A stretch of 64,000 nucleotides of DNA from Chionis minor (Eukaryota; Chordata; Aves; Charadriiformes; Chionididae): the NCBI GenBank assembly GCA_013398295.1, contig VZSF01003002.1, positions 186,001-250,000 on the forward strand, read 5' to 3'. Below the pieces are notes generated by a model. The model was not told where the DNA came from and made no database searches. It saw only the letters and a program-made list of their open reading frames with translations. Every line of letters begins with the position of its first letter. Positions within the stretch are counted from its first letter, which is position 1. Shown here in pieces: positions 45,393 through 60,300 of the stretch. Made by a program: the position numbers and the translations under genes.

Positions 45393-48300
45393 CGGCCCGG
45401 CCCGGCCTGGCTCGGTGCGGCCGGTGGCGCCAGGCCTGAGGGGCGCCTCGCGTGGGGCGGCCGCGGCGTGCCCTCCCTCGCTCTCGGGGGGGCGGCCGCG
45501 CAGCCAGCAGGCCCGGCTGCTCCTCGCCCTGCCGGGAGTGGGTGGGCGGGTGGGTGGTGGGAGGGTTGTTTTCCGCGTGTGCTGCGGCTCCCTGCGCTGT
45601 GTCGGGCGCTGCGGGGCTGGGTCTGCTCCGCCCGTCCTCATCCCTGGCGGGAAGAGGGAAAGGAGGTTATGGCGTCTCTGGGGGAGGGGGGGATAGTTCT
45701 TGAGTCTGTATTTACTCAGGGTTGCGTTAAGTCGAGTGAGGTAGGGGAAGCTGCTGTGAGGAAGGGTATTGGGGTTTGACGTACTGGAGGTGCTTTATCT
45801 AACCAGCAGCAGTGGTTTGCCAGAGCTGTGTGCCTACCTTTTACACCTGGTAAACCCTAGCGTGGTTCTAAAGAGCCCACCAACTCTCTTAAGTAGAAGT
45901 ACAGAATTCTTCAGTTTTGTGAAAATGTAGTTCCTAAGTTTCCTGAGTTCTCTTTCCTAGAAAAATAAAGAACCCAAGTAGGGAACATGTGAAACACTTT
46001 CAGTTTTGTTTCATGTGTTGTGTGATTAATATTCTCGTCTGTATGGCTGCTTTGTGAAATAACAGGATTAAGGGAGGGAGAACTGGGAGAAAACAACTTT
46101 CCTATTGTATTTTACTAACTGGACAGAAGGATGAGGAGCTCTGCATGATTGCTTACTATTTTCCATGCAAAAAAATATACAGGTCACAGTAAGCAGTCTG
46201 TTGCAATTCATAGGAGCTATTTAATCCTGAAAGATCTTGTTCTGCTGCTCTGAATTGATCTTATTGCAGAGATAGAATATTCAGCGGTGTGTTATATAGC
46301 GTGAATGCATCCATGGTCACCATAGGGTCCGGTAGGGTCTTTATGCCGAGCCTGTGTACATCATCATCATTTGTACCTTTTCCAATAGCAACAAAGTTGT
46401 CCTGTGACTTTGTTTAATTGACTTGGGTGCGCTTTAGACCAGGCAATGTCAAGTACATCTCTGCCAGAATCAGAGATATTTCTATTGAACTAAAAAAAAA
46501 AAAAAAAAATCCTCTCATTCTGATGTGCTTAAGGCCAACTGGGGGCCTAATTAGTTTTGTTTTGCTGTTTTGTGGTTTTGTTTTTTTTTAAAGTAGTGCT
46601 TACAACTAATTGTATAGCACAGTCAATGGTGGAAATAGTTACTGGTTTTCTTGTGTTGATTTTTAGGGGGGGCACTTACAAGGCTGCAGAGTGTTTATTT
46701 TGAGGGTTTCTTTTCATCCGTGTTTAAAGGGAGATGCCAAGTGTGACTCCACTCTGACGTATTTCAGTGTTTCCTTTTTGTAACGTAATTCAAAAATACA
46801 GACTGAAAACTTGAAGTGTCTTAGGAGGCCTGGTTACATTCTAAACCACTTTTTAAAATTTTGCGTGAATAACAGGTGAGAGAGAGAGGGAGACTAGTAA
46901 TTCAAGTGTATTCAAAATGTACACACTTGTTTGGAACCATAAATGTAACTAGTTCCAGTACTTTCTTCACAAGCAAAATCTGCTTTTGAAGTGATACTGC
47001 AAGCTCAAGCTGTCTGTTTCTGTCTGTTTTACTTCTACCCTAACTTGGTTCTTTAGCTTATTTCTTTCACTCTTTTTCTCTTGTCCATGCTTCTCCCATC
47101 TTGCCCTCTGCCTGCTCTGTGCTTCTTTTTGTTTTGCATTTGTTGCTTCCTTGTTCTATCCCCCCAAAAATACCTTTGTAGATGTTTCACATTTTGCCTA
47201 TAAAGTGTGTATGTACAGGTTATCTTAGGTTGACAAAATCGGAAATGAACTATTGCATAAATACTTTTCTTACCCAAACTTGAAAGGTAGAAATTGCTTT
47301 TTCCTCAAGTATATTTACACAATAGTGTCTGATGACAGTATACTACAGCAGGGTTACATGTCAGATCTCTCTTTGTTTCTAGGAATTTTTTTCTTTGCTA
47401 CACTGCAACAAGAGATTATATGTAGCTGACCCCATTCTTCCACTGTCTTTAATCAGAAGTGTTTATGAAATGCCAGATGTATAAGGGCTTTTTGCTTGCT
47501 TCACTTGTAATCTCTATTTTGCCTAGTAGCCTTTGCCAGTTATAGCAAAAGATCTTACTCTTCATTTTTAATTCTACATCTTTCAAAATCAAATCCTTAA
47601 ATATGAGGAGCGGATTTGAGCTGATAACTAGTTGCCAGATTCAGTCATCTAAAAGTATTATGCATTGCTGAAAAGAAGGGTCACCCTATTGAATTCTTTT
47701 AAAAGTCCTGCACATCTAAAATACGTCATGTTTTTTTTTCTCCTTCAGAAATCGATGAAAGGATTCCTCTTCGCTAAGCTGTATTTTGAAATAAAAGAAT
47801 ATGAACTTGCTAAAAGGTAACGTGTGTTGATGTATGTTTATTTTTTCTGTTCTCCAAAGTGGAAGAGAAAAAGTAAATGAATATGAAGTAGACCAGAAAA
47901 ACCAAGATCAATATCATGCTCTTTTAAGGTAGCAGTAAATGTGGGTATTGAGTGCCATTTAAGTCTTTATAAAATAGTGACTTAAAGGAAGATTAGTTAT
48001 GTGGTACTGAAAAAATTATCTGGGTGAAATGGCTATTTTTTTTTTCTCATTGTATTATGTAGTTCTTACCATTTCTGTGAACTACTGCTTTTTTTAACAA
48101 ATACTTGCTGGCAAGTAAGTAGTATCCACACATGTAAAACAATGTTGCTTCTTACTTTAAGATCCCAACAAGGTATCTAGAGCAAAATACTTCCTGTATG
48201 GCCGATTAAGTTGTCATTATAGCTCAGAGCAGTTGGAATATTATTGAAGAATATTGGCCATGTAACTGAGTTTTTACGCTCCGCAGGTATATATCTACAT

Positions 48301-51300
48301 ACCTCAATGTACAAGAGAGAGATCCCAAAGCACACAGATTTCTTGGACAAATTTATGAAGCTGAGGATAACATAGAAAAAGCTTTTGGGTGTTACAAGGT
48401 AAGTACTACACTGATCCCTGCTTTATTGCTTTGTAAATGGACTTTTAAAATCCTTCTGTGCTGGACATTCTCAAACCCGTAGAATAAAAAGTGTCCCTGG
48501 AAAAACTATTGTTTATATAGCTTTGACAATGGAAAGTGTATGAAGCACTGCAGAGGATACCGCTTGCTTCAGTAGTATATTTTTAGGTTGATTCTTGGGT
48601 TTGTTTTGTTCTGGACTTGATATTTGTGGTACCTGCTGTTAAATTCTTCCCATGTCATACATTGCTCTTTGGACTAAGGATCTGTGACTGTTGTAGAAAT
48701 TGTTAATGTAGACTGTGATGACAGTAGGAATCTAGTTGCTACCAGAAGACTAAATGCCTAGTGGGTTTTTTTGTTTAGTTGGTTTTGGAGCGTCGGGGAC
48801 AGAAGGGAGGGGCAAATCTAATTTTGATTAGGCAAGCATATAAATGTCAAATTCGCAATTGGAATGTCTTTGTTCTGGTTTTGGGGAGCGAGATAATGTG
48901 CTTAGAAGTCTGGTTACCAACACAACTCCCTGAAGTGCTATCACACTTTTTAAACTGTGTGTCTTAACTATTTCTTATTATAAATGCACACATCTGGCTA
49001 AACTAGAGGTCCTGGTAGTCCTACAGCCTGTGTATAGCAGTAGCTAGTGCTAGATGCAGGGCACCTGCCTTTTGCATTATTTTTCTTACACTCTTGAAAA
49101 TTCCAACAGTTGTATCTGGGTGCTGTAAACTAATGGGGGCATTGAGAAAGGCTGTTCTTAATACATTCTGTATTGATAGACCTAACTAATTTGAATAGCC
49201 GGATCTGATTGTGGGGAGATACCTCTTTTCTATTCTGTATGGGTTGTAAAATCAAGTCACTGATGTTTCTTTTTTTCTTCCTCTGTGTGCATGGGAAAAA
49301 CTAGCGTTCTGTGGATTTGAACCCAACGCAGAAAGATCTTGTATTGAAGATTGCAGAGTTACTATGCAATAACAACATTACTGATGGAAGAGCAAAATAC
49401 TGGGTTGAGAGAGCTGCTAAGCTCTTCCCAGGGAGTCCTGCTGTTTACAGGTTGAAGGTAAATTCCAAACTACCCATGTTCTGTGGCTTAAAGAAACTTT
49501 CAGCATCTGACTGGAGTGTTTTTTACATGTCACCTCAAGAAAAAGCTCTTCCTGGCTAAATTATTTTAGGATCTTTAATATGAAATCTCTTAGACATTGT
49601 TTTTCCTTGCAGTCTGACGTTTTTTGTCTAGCTTTCAGGAAGGCTGCAGCCACAGGCTTTCATACCCTTTTTAATGTTTCAAGGTTAATCCTCTTCAAAA
49701 ATGCTGAGGAACTGTGTTAGTTATCACATCTGAGAAGTTAAGATAGGCATTACTCGATCTATTGTGTGACTGACAGGAAGGTAGCAGGCCTGTGAGCTCA
49801 GACTTTCTTACTCTAAGCTGCTTTTTTGTTTTTTAAATCTGTATTATGATCAACTGCAGAATGTAAGAAATGCTGTAATTCCCAAATACTGTGTAAATGC
49901 TTTCAGTCATGCGATCTCACTTCTGTACAGGTATATTAATTTTGTGTAACTAGGCAGCAACTACCTTGAAGTCTTAAGATGTCTGGGTTTTTTTAAGCAA
50001 GGTAGTCTATGGCTTTATGTACTTCACTTTATGTAATACCTGAAAACTATTAAGAGCAAGGTGGTTTGAGTAACATAGTCTATGTAGTGGAGGAAAGAAA
50101 ACTGCCTGGTACTGTAGTTGCTGAAAAGACTTGTGGGAAATGAGATATTAACATGTTGCCTTCATGTTTAACAGGAGCAGTTATTGGATTGTAAAGGTGA
50201 AGATGGATGGAATCAGCTTTTTGACTTAATTCAAGCAGAACTTTATGCAAGACCAGATGATGTCTACATAAACATCAGACTAGTTGCGCTCTACCGTTCA
50301 AATAATAGATTGAGAGATGCCGTGCTGCATTGTCAGGAGGCACAGAAGAAAATACCTTTGCAGTCAAGCTTGGAATGGTGTTCCTGTGTTGTAGAGACAT
50401 TTGAGGTGTTTAATCATATTTTGATCCTGTGATAGTCTTCCATATCTTTTTAACTGGTCTATTTCTCTTAGTGTCATTACTCGGGCAGCTATTTCTCAAC
50501 TGATTTGACTCCTTCATATGCAAGTCTACTGAAACCAGTGGAATTACAAAATACTTCTTGGGTTTTTTAGTTGGAATTTTCTCCCTAAAATTAAGCCTTA
50601 TAGAGCTATTGAGTTTCTAACTTCAAAAGCTGAGTTAGATACAGCGGTTCCATTAGGGCTAAAATTGCTCAGGCAGATAGTTCCATGGAACTTTACTGTT
50701 GAAGATTATGTTAAGTCTCACCTGTGAAACTGGATTATGCAGTAAATGCTACTACTATGTTTTGGAGAAGTACTGCCCTTGCCTTCATGGAAGGATGACT
50801 GTTCCTTATCCTGTGATGAACTTTTTTCTTTAGGAGTATCTGGAATCTTTCCAAGACTTGGAGCCTGATAAAAATAACTGGAGAGCTATCAAGAAAGATC
50901 ATCTGCTGGCCTACTCTAGCTTTGTCAAAATGACACTTTCTTCTAGAGATGTTCAGGAATGCAGAGAGACACTTGAAAGGTACTGTTTTAAGTTTCCTGT
51001 AGTCTAAAAAAAAAAAATCCTGGGCCACAGAACGTCTACCAGGCTTTGATTTCACTGCCTAACTTGGTTGTGGATGAGAGAGGAGATTCTCTGTACTAAC
51101 CCCTAAGAATTGTTCTTACTGGGTTTGAACCCCGAACTATCTTTTGACTGAGATGCAAGCCTTGTTTGAATAGTCAGCTAAAATTAAATTATATCTAAAT
51201 TAGCACATACTGGAATAATTAGGAACTTTAGGTGTATAGTGTAGTTGTGAGGCAGGAAGCCACTTGCGGTAAGAACAATCTCCTGCAGGGAAAACTGACA

Positions 51301-54300
51301 GTGTTAAAGGGTCAGCTGAGCCAGGTGATCATCTGTTGTGCACCTAGAGTAATACAAATAATGTTTGTAGTCAATGTATTGATTAAGATCTGTGTTCCTT
51401 TCTCTCCGTTATCTTCCCTTTCTTACTGGCTTTTAGTGACTTGCTTTTGTTTCTCAATTATGGAACGACTGTTAAGTTGTCCTTTGTAAAGCAATATTCT
51501 TCATTCTGTTAATCTTGGATGAGTACTTGAAGCAATACGGACAGTGGATGCAGAATAGTTAATGCCCAAGTATGTTTTATTTTCTTTTTCTCCGTTGACC
51601 AAAACTGTCTTGGGTTTTCTGCTGCCATTTTATTAGAGCCTTTCAAGGTGATTATGTCTGAAGCACTTCCAGATCATGGCAATGCTAACAGCCATTATAG
51701 TTTTGTCAGGTAATGGAAAGAGTGGTTTAACTGTTCTCTGAAAGGCCTCTCCTGAGTGGGGATTGTGTACTAGCCTACAGCTACTCAGATTTCTACAGTA
51801 TCTTCTATTTTTGAAAAGCCTGCCTAGCTGTATTTTGGGCTTTTCTGATAAATGAAGGAAAGGGAAGAGCAGAGTGACTAGTGCCTCTTACATGCCTCTA
51901 AATCTGCAGTAGCGAACAAGTTTACCCACATGATTTGGGAGGATAGTTTTGAAAGCAGCTGTGCAAAGACGTGGTGAAAAAGACTATAAATGTCTAGGTA
52001 ACATTTATTATGTTTTACTTCAGTAAAGTAAGTTGTGAGCTTTGGGAGTTTGAGACTATTATTGCACTTTCTAGTGCAACTCAGGTTTAAGCAATGGAGG
52101 CAGTACTAACCATTGACTCATTAAGTTACTCATTTCACAGTTAAATAGCATCAGCCAAAACTATCAGCTATAGCTTTTACCAGGACTCTGTTTAGAATGA
52201 ATTTTCTCTACATTGTAGTTTTGATCGTGTGCTTCAGTCAGTGAAACCGTATGTGAGTGGGGCGGATGAGTTGTCTCGTACCTTTATGGAAATGAAAGGA
52301 CAGCTGTACATGCATGCTGGCACTTTGCTACTGAAAATGGCCCAACACAATGAGGCACAGTGGAGAGTTGTGTGTGAACTAGCAGCATTGTGTTATCTGA
52401 TAAGTTTCCAGGTAAGTAATTTTTCAGTTTGTGCCTTCAGTTGATGCAGTTTTTGAAACGTTCTTTCTGTGTATGTGTTGAACTCCTGCATTCCTGAGAT
52501 GAGCTAATGTTTGTGTGCCTAAGGAAAGACTTCCTCCTCTTTCACAATTCTTTAAAATGTTTCAAATGATGTGAATGGGCTAAAAGTGTGTCTTCAGCTG
52601 TTTCACTTGTCAGAGTAACCTGATTCTTAAAGGCTAGTGAGTTTATTTCCTACAGTATGTTCCCTTTTTTGTAATACAACTGAGGACATATGTTACGTAC
52701 TAGGCTAATTACTGTGGGGAGGGAAGGGGATAAACTGAATAATTCCGATATACTTGTGTAGAAAGCAGAACTAAAAAAAAAATCAAGACTAATTCTTTGC
52801 CTTATGGAGTAAAATTGATTGTCCTTTTTATGCCACTGCTTGCATTCCAGGTATTACTTGCTCTTGTGCGGCCTTAATATTACTTGCAATAGCTATAACT
52901 GTCCACCTCAGGGGTTTTGTGTGTTTTGGGTGGGTTCCCCCCCACTCTCCACCAGGATATGTGACATAGTACTTTCAAAATGAATAATGTATTTTTTACT
53001 GTAGTTTTCTAATGCTAAAAAGAAGCTTGTTTCCTGATTCTTAAGACTAATTTAAATGATGTGCTCTTACTGTGAAAAAAGGTAACAATTCTCTCCTTAC
53101 TTTACCAGGTTCCTAAACCAAAGTCAAAACCAATAAAGGGGGATCAAACTGGACAAGATGTGCTAGAAATGTTGGCCTGTGATCGAAAAAGCCAGTCTGG
53201 TAATTAATAAAAGTAGCTACATAGTTACATTTTAGTGTTGTGGATAGTTACTTTAACAACTAAGTGGCTTGTTTAAGAACACGTTTGTTATCTTGAAATA
53301 TAATGTTAACACTTCAATATGCAATAAAACTTTCTAGGTTTTGACTACATATGTAGTCACAAATGAGTGGTATGATCCTGACAGCTAAAGTGGGTTTTTT
53401 TCTCCTCTTTAGCATGCCAGTAAAGTGCATTCTCTTTTTTTCAAGTGTGGGGTTTTTCTCCTCCTTTTTTGCCTCTCTAGCACACTAAGATAGAATCTAA
53501 CTTTTATGGTCTCAATCTACTGGAAATGGCTTCTGCCTGCTGATGCTATTTTGCAAGTATTGTTAGCCCCAAGAGGAAAAGAAAATACTGCTGTTTCCCT
53601 GTCCTTCCATCCTCTTACTTGTTGATCAGCTTTGCTCTTTTTGCTGCTCAGTATGGACAGTTTTTCAGTCTACAACCTCTTGCAGGACCTTGAAAAACAA
53701 ACCCACTAGACATCAGGTTCAAATGTTTCAGAATGGATTTTGATAAAGAGACTTCTACTTGTATTACAGCTACTTATTTTAAGGAAAATTGTAATGCCCC
53801 TAGAGAAGTAATAATAAGAAGATGGCTTTGTTTTCCTGAAGAACTGGATTTACGAATGCCTTGGGATTGTACTCACTAAAACCTTGGAAGGCTTATGTGC
53901 TGAAACACTGACCTAATTACAGGGAGAACATAACTTAATCTGTAGGTTTCATAAAGGGAAATCCGAAGGCTGGGTGGGAATCGGGTAGCAAGGACAGTCT
54001 TGTGTATGAAATACTACTTTTCCTTCTGTTCACTGCTTTATTTATGTGAAGGGATGTTTTTGTTTTCTAGGTCATATGCTGCTGAACTTAAGCCATGGCA
54101 AGCAAGACTTCTTTAAAGAGATTGTCGAATCCTTTGCAAACAAGAGTGGTTCATTTACATTGTTTGATAGCCTGTTTGAGAGTGGAGCTTCTAGAGAAAG
54201 ATCTTTTATTGGCACAGATGATATTGGAAATATCAGTACACAAGCACCAATTCAAGCGGAACTTAATAAATATGACATCGGTAAGAGGCGTTGCTTTCTG

Positions 54301-57300
54301 AAAATCAACACTACTTTCTGTACCAGAAGCAAATACTTCTACAAATACTTCATTTTGCAGCAAGAGACAAATACATTGAAAAGCTGCCCAAAGGTGCCCT
54401 AATGTCCTAGGCAAGACTTAGACTTTATTGCAAAGTAAAGAAGTGCTTCTTAAATAATTCCTTAAAGATTTTGGAGGAGTTAAATGGGTTTGCTAAAAAT
54501 AGTTACTTGCTGGACTGAACATGGTAAGGATGGAAGTGAAAGGAAATTTGAGAGTCCATCCCCTCAGAAGCTTAAGGGATTGATGGCTTGAGCACTCAGA
54601 TGAACTGTCTACATGATATGTTTGGCTAATTTGAAGTTTGTGATCTTTCATGAGTGATGCAATCTTGATGGTTGTTGGTCTGCAAAGTATCTGTGGCTGC
54701 CCTGACGGTGAAATGTGAAACCCAGCTTTGATCAGGTACAAGTCTTGCTGCCTTGTAGGAAGTTGACATCTGCATCCAACTTTGTTTTTGCATAGGTGCT
54801 GTTCGAATGCACAATGGCAGCCTCCAGCACCTTGTGTGGCTTGGCTTGCAGTGGAACTCTATGTCAGTCTTGCCCCCGATGCGCAAATGGTTAAAGCAGC
54901 TTTTTCACTTGCCCCAAGAAACATCGAGACTTGAGACAGATGCTCCTGAATCCATTTGCCTGTTGGACCTTGAAGTAAGTAAACCTTCCAAGTTCTTAAA
55001 TCTACTATACAATTTACATCTTTTGGTATTTAATACTTTTATTTATTTATTTTTACAAAACCAGGTATTTCTACTTGGGGTGGTATTCACTAGCAACTTA
55101 CAATTGCAAGAGAAGTTTAACTCTCACTACGGCGCACATCAGCCTCAGTTCTTACCGTTACCAGTGTGCAAACAGCTCTATACCGAAAAGCAAAGATCCT
55201 GGTGGGATGCCGTTCGTGCGCTTATTCAGAGAAAAACAACGTAAGGCTTTTTCAGTTTGGAAATGTTTGACCAAGCCTTAAGGCAGCTTCTGCTACAGCA
55301 GCTTGGATTGGTCCCAATAGACTCTTGTAAAACTAATTTTTTTTTTTTTTTACATATTTTGGACATTGAAGTTTTGTTGTAGTAAGGAGTTGATACACTT
55401 GAAAGATTTGGAATTTTCATTTCTAACAATGCATTTCTAAACTAGAGGCAGGTTAGCACTAAAACCATGGGCTACATTCATCAAGCAAATGAGATGTGAA
55501 CAGATACAAAAGAGAGAATATACTAATCAAGGAATGTTTCTTCTGATATTCAGACCAGGAACAGCAGCAAAACTGAGGCTTATCGTACAGCATGGAATAA
55601 GTACTCTGCGAACACTGGGGAAGCATGGCCTTCAACCTGCCTTAATTATACACTGGGCAAAAAGCCTGCAAAAAACAGTAAGCTGAGATTATTTTTAAAT
55701 ATGTGGAAGCTGAGGTGTTTTACTCTCTTATTTTCCAAACTATAAACAGACTGGGGGGGGGAACCAAACCAAAAAACCAGACTAGAATGCATTGTTGAGA
55801 ATTGTCATTTATTTTATCAGGTGAATTAGTTGCTCTGGTCACTTTATAAAGTACTCGCTCTTAAACTGTAGTGTTACTTTGTACATTTATGTTACTTTAC
55901 ATGGCTCTTGAGATAAACCCCTGAGCTGTATCTCAAGTGTCAGAGAAGCACTCTTTGAGCTTTTCAAGAGAGCAGGAGAAGGGTATGTATGAATAGCGTT
56001 TTTTGACTTGAATTTGTTGAAATAACATATGCTTCTATTCCTTTTTCTTCACCAGGGCATTAGCCTTAACTCCTTCTATGACCAGAAGGAATATATTGGA
56101 CGAAGTGTCTACTACTGGAAGAAAGTTTTGCCTATGCTGGAAATTATCAAAAAGAAGAGGAGTATTCCTGAACCTACTGATCCTCTCTTCAGACACTTCC
56201 ACAGTGTAGACATTCAGGTAGAGATTCATTAATCCAAGGCTGATGTAAGAGAGGGTCAGAAACTTAGATACTTGTGGGATTTTTCTCTGAGTTGCACGGT
56301 CTCATCGTTAACAGTTTTATAGTAATATCAGTGTCTGATAGAGGTGGGGGGGGGCGGGGAGATCTCTCCTTTAAAACTTTATTCTTACCTTTAAAATTAT
56401 GTACATGATTGTAAAGCACTGAACACCCTCAGTATCAACTTTCTTTGAAAAGTATTTTCCTTGTGTTATAGGAAGAAAAATAATAATGTGTGTGTCACTC
56501 CATTATTGGGTATGAGTTCTCTTTCAATTTCTTTGTAGATCTTTCAAGTTGCAGCCTATGATGAAGAGGCACATATAGCATTTGCAATGTTGGATGCAGT
56601 TGATGGCAAAACTGATGACGCTTTATTAGCATTTGAAGCTATTAAGAATGTGGTTTCATACTGGAATCTTGCCGTGGTAAGTTTATAAACTGCATTACCC
56701 CAAAATGCCTTGCTTTATTCAGTTGCCTTCTGACGTCCTAATTAATCTGCATCCTGTCCTTTAGATCTTCCAAAGAAAGGCAGAAGAGATTGAAAATGAT
56801 ACCATGCTGCCAGAAGAACAAGAAGAACACAAAACCTATCTTCTTAAAAGCAGGCATTATCTAATGAAGATCATTGAGGAAAGCTCTTCAGATATGTCAG
56901 TAACAGAGAAAGTAAGTAGTTCTTGCTTTAAAAACTTGTTTCAAGAGATACAGTGCCTTTGGTTACTGTTACAAAATGAGGCTGTTTGCATTGATATTAG
57001 CTTTTTTAGACCAGGCTTTGCATTAAGGCAAGTTAAACTCATTTCTTTGCCCAAGATAAGTAACCTGCTTAACACCAGTTGGTTGATAAACTCTGGGTAA
57101 CTTCTGTAACTTCTTCATAAAATATTCTGATTACTCTGTGGATGAAAGCTCTAATGTAAACAAATAGCTTTTACCACTGTCTTTTTATAGAGGTTGGTAC
57201 CTTGAAAAAATAAAACTAATGTTTGTGTGAATTGGTTTCTTAGATTAATATTAACAGATATAGAGCTTTGCTGAACATCAGTATTTGTGTAATGAAGGCA

Positions 57301-60300
57301 TTATGAATTGTTCAGCCAGAATTCTGAATGTAGTCTGTCTTGCTCTGAGGGTGAATTGCAGTAGTGACTCATGTTTCACATAACTTTCTAGCTGCCGGTG
57401 TCTATTGAAACTGTGAGGGAAATGCTAGATACAGTGATCCAGGAACTTGGCGAGAATGGTGAAGAGGGGAGTCCTGCCTTCAGAAATGGTCTGTCACGAG
57501 CTGTAGATTCAGAGATGAAACATTCCACTCCATCACCGACTAAGTTCTCCCTTTCACCATCTAAGAGCTACAAGGTATACCAGCCAGCTATTACTTCATG
57601 GAATTATTATATTTAAATAAAAATTCACAAGATTCAATTAGCTTTTTTTTTCTAGTTCTCACCTAAAACTCCTCCTCAGTGGGCAGAAGATCACAGATCT
57701 ATACTTCAGATGATCTGTCAGCAAGTGGAAGCTTTAAAGGTAAACGCTTTTGTCACTATATTCAGTGAAGAACAGTTGATATTTTAGTAATGGTAAAAAC
57801 TTACTGATAATAGCATGGGCTAACTTACAGTTCCTAGACTATTAGTTAAATCAGTGGAATTATCTTCTCTAAACATCTGCTTAAATTGACTGCAAGAGTA
57901 AATCTTGTGCTTAAAAACTCTCACTTGGGACTTGGACAGGGGTGCAGAGGCAACCCTTATAAGATCTGTGTGCAGAAAGAGTTCTGCGTTCACCAGCTTG
58001 GTTCTCATCCACTTGGCTCTGTTTTTTTGTTTTTCTTCTGGCTTTAGAACACAATCTTAGTACTTTGTGCTGCATGGGCAGATCTTGGATGATTCTGGCA
58101 GGCACCTCTTGTTTTTTTAAATTTTTTTTTCCTGAGCTTGAACATGCTTTTAAATAGAAAACAGGTAGGGATCATTCCTTATGTTTTCTTCTGCAAATAC
58201 GTATGTAATACATACTTACACTCTTGATTTGCACACTGTCTTAACAGAATGAAATGCAAGAAATGAAACTTAATAGTTCCAACTCTAATGCATCATCTCA
58301 TCGATGGCCTGGTGAAGGCTATGGAACAGATACAATGTCAGAGGGTTATCAGAGAGCACAAAATCTTCATGAAGCTCCATTAACGGGTAAGTTGCTGCTG
58401 AATTTTTATTTAATCGCTTGGTTAAACCAAGTAAGACTTTTGAAAATATTGCAGAAATGTTTTAGTGATTCACAATTAAGAACTGACTGTTGGGGAGAGC
58501 CCATTCAAAGCAACAACAACAAAAAATCAAGTATAAACAGTTTTCCTGATGTTCTTTTTTTAGTTGCTACCACTGGCCCATCTGTATACTACAGCCAATC
58601 ACCTGCCTACAACTCTCAGTATCTTCTCAGAACTGCTGCAACCAACGTAACACCCACGAAGGTGAGAACAAATCTATCCACTTAAGATACTTCCAGTGAT
58701 CTACTGAAAATGACTACTATTGATTTTACACAGTTGGATGTAATTGCAGTTCCTTAAATAGTATTTGGTAATCTTGGACCGCTAAGGATAAACTGATAAT
58801 TTATCTTTTTGCCTAATTTTGGGGTTGTGGGGTTTGGAAGGGAAAGGCAGCAAAGTATGTCTGTAATATGTTAGTACATGTCCCCTACAGGTTATGTGTG
58901 ATAGCACTTATTTCCACCTCCCCTTCCCCTCCCCAGTAATATGGCAAAAGAGAATGGGGTTTTCAAGGCTTTTTGTATTAAAAAAAAAAAACCCACAACC
59001 CCAACCCACTCATCTTGTGCCCCTTTTTCAGTGCTTGTTTTCAGATTCCCTTCAAGATTTAACCTAATCACTTTAACTTAAAATTAGTTTAGATGTAAAC
59101 TTGTATGAAAGTATCCTTGCTTTTACAAGTACATGCTACGTGGGCTTCAGCACAGTAAGACTTTGTCCTCTATGTTGCTATAATAAGCAAAACAATTATT
59201 TTCTGCTTTTTCTTTAGGCTCCTGTCTATGGCATGAACCGACTTACACCTCAGCAACATATATATGCTTATCAACAACCGATGCATACACCACCTCTGCA
59301 AAACACTTCTGCTTGTATGTTTTCCCAAGAAATCTATGGCACACCTCTGCGTTTCGATTCTCCTGCTACTGGACTCATTTCTCCTCGTGGAGGTGATGAT
59401 TACTACAATTACAGCGTTCCACAGGCAAGCACAAATCCACCATTACCTGAACCAGGTTATTTCACAAAGCCTTCAGTTGCGCCACCGATTTTAAAGCCTG
59501 CAGAATCAAAAGTGATAGAATTTCCAAAATCTAAATTTGGACAGCCAGGAACAGCAGAAGGATCAAAAACATCTCTGCCAACACCAGCACAGCCAAGTCA
59601 GCCTACAACTTTTAAATTCAACACTAACTTCAAGTCTAATGATGGAGACTTTACCTTTTCTTCTCTTCAGGTTGCAATGCAGCCTGCTAATCCAGCTTTT
59701 AATAGCAACGAAAGCCTCTTGGGTCTTCTGAAATCTGATAAACCTTTACAGGATGATAGATACGTAGAACAAAAACCAGTTAACGATCACACAAATAGTC
59801 AAAGAAATGTCTTCAGTTTTGGCAATAAGCATATGCCAGGCATCTCTTTTAGAGAAAGCACAGGACAAAATACGCACAAAAACATGGGGTTTGAGAAGAG
59901 CGATATGTTTAGTGTCCAACAACCAAGCAAGCCTGTATTTATGCCTTCAAATTTGGATTTGGCCAACAGAAGTCATGAAACGGAGGGAGGAAGCACCCAT
60001 GGTGGAGATGAGGATGATGATGGTCCTCATTTTGATCCTGTGGTGCCACTCCCTGACAAGATTGAAGTAAAAACAGGTGAGGAAGATGAAGAAGAGTTCT
60101 TCTGCAACAGAGCCAAGCTATTCCGTTTTGATGCAGAATCTAAAGAATGGAAAGAAAGGGGTATTGGAAATGTGAAAATACTGAAGCATAAAGTATCTGG
60201 CAAATTTCGTCTCTTAATGAGACGGGACCAAGTGCTGAAAATCTGTGCAAACCACTACATAAATACTGATATGAAATTAACTCCAAATGCTGGATCAGAT

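Larger units (their letters stand above)
45030..45700 (+). promoter_or_regulatory. RANBP2: RANBP2 CpG-island promoter
   Basis: Very GC- and CpG-rich on both sides of an N gap, with a (CCG)7 run at 45187-45207 and no TATA box. Two NRF1-type palindromes stand out: GCGCATGCGC at 45274-45283 and GCGCACGCGC at 45291-45300. This fits a broad housekeeping promoter for RANBP2, whose second coding exon begins 2.1 kb further on. Long open frames here (for example 45022-45696) are explained by the lack of AT-rich stop codons. Confidence 0.8.
47817..59217. other. RANBP2 introns 2-19, no further genes
   Basis: The introns range from 81 bases (57575-57655) to about 1.2 kb (50980-52218). They are AT-rich with occasional A or T runs (51007-51016, 52772-52780, 55337-55350, 58980-58991). 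No interspersed repeat or RNA gene was recognised, and all long open frames on the - strand overlap exons or are featureless. Confidence 0.6.

Noticed and set aside
45022..45696. 224-codon open frame across the RANBP2 promoter and the N gap
   Set aside because: GC-rich DNA lacks stop codons, the frame includes unknown residues from the gap, and the product is low-complexity.
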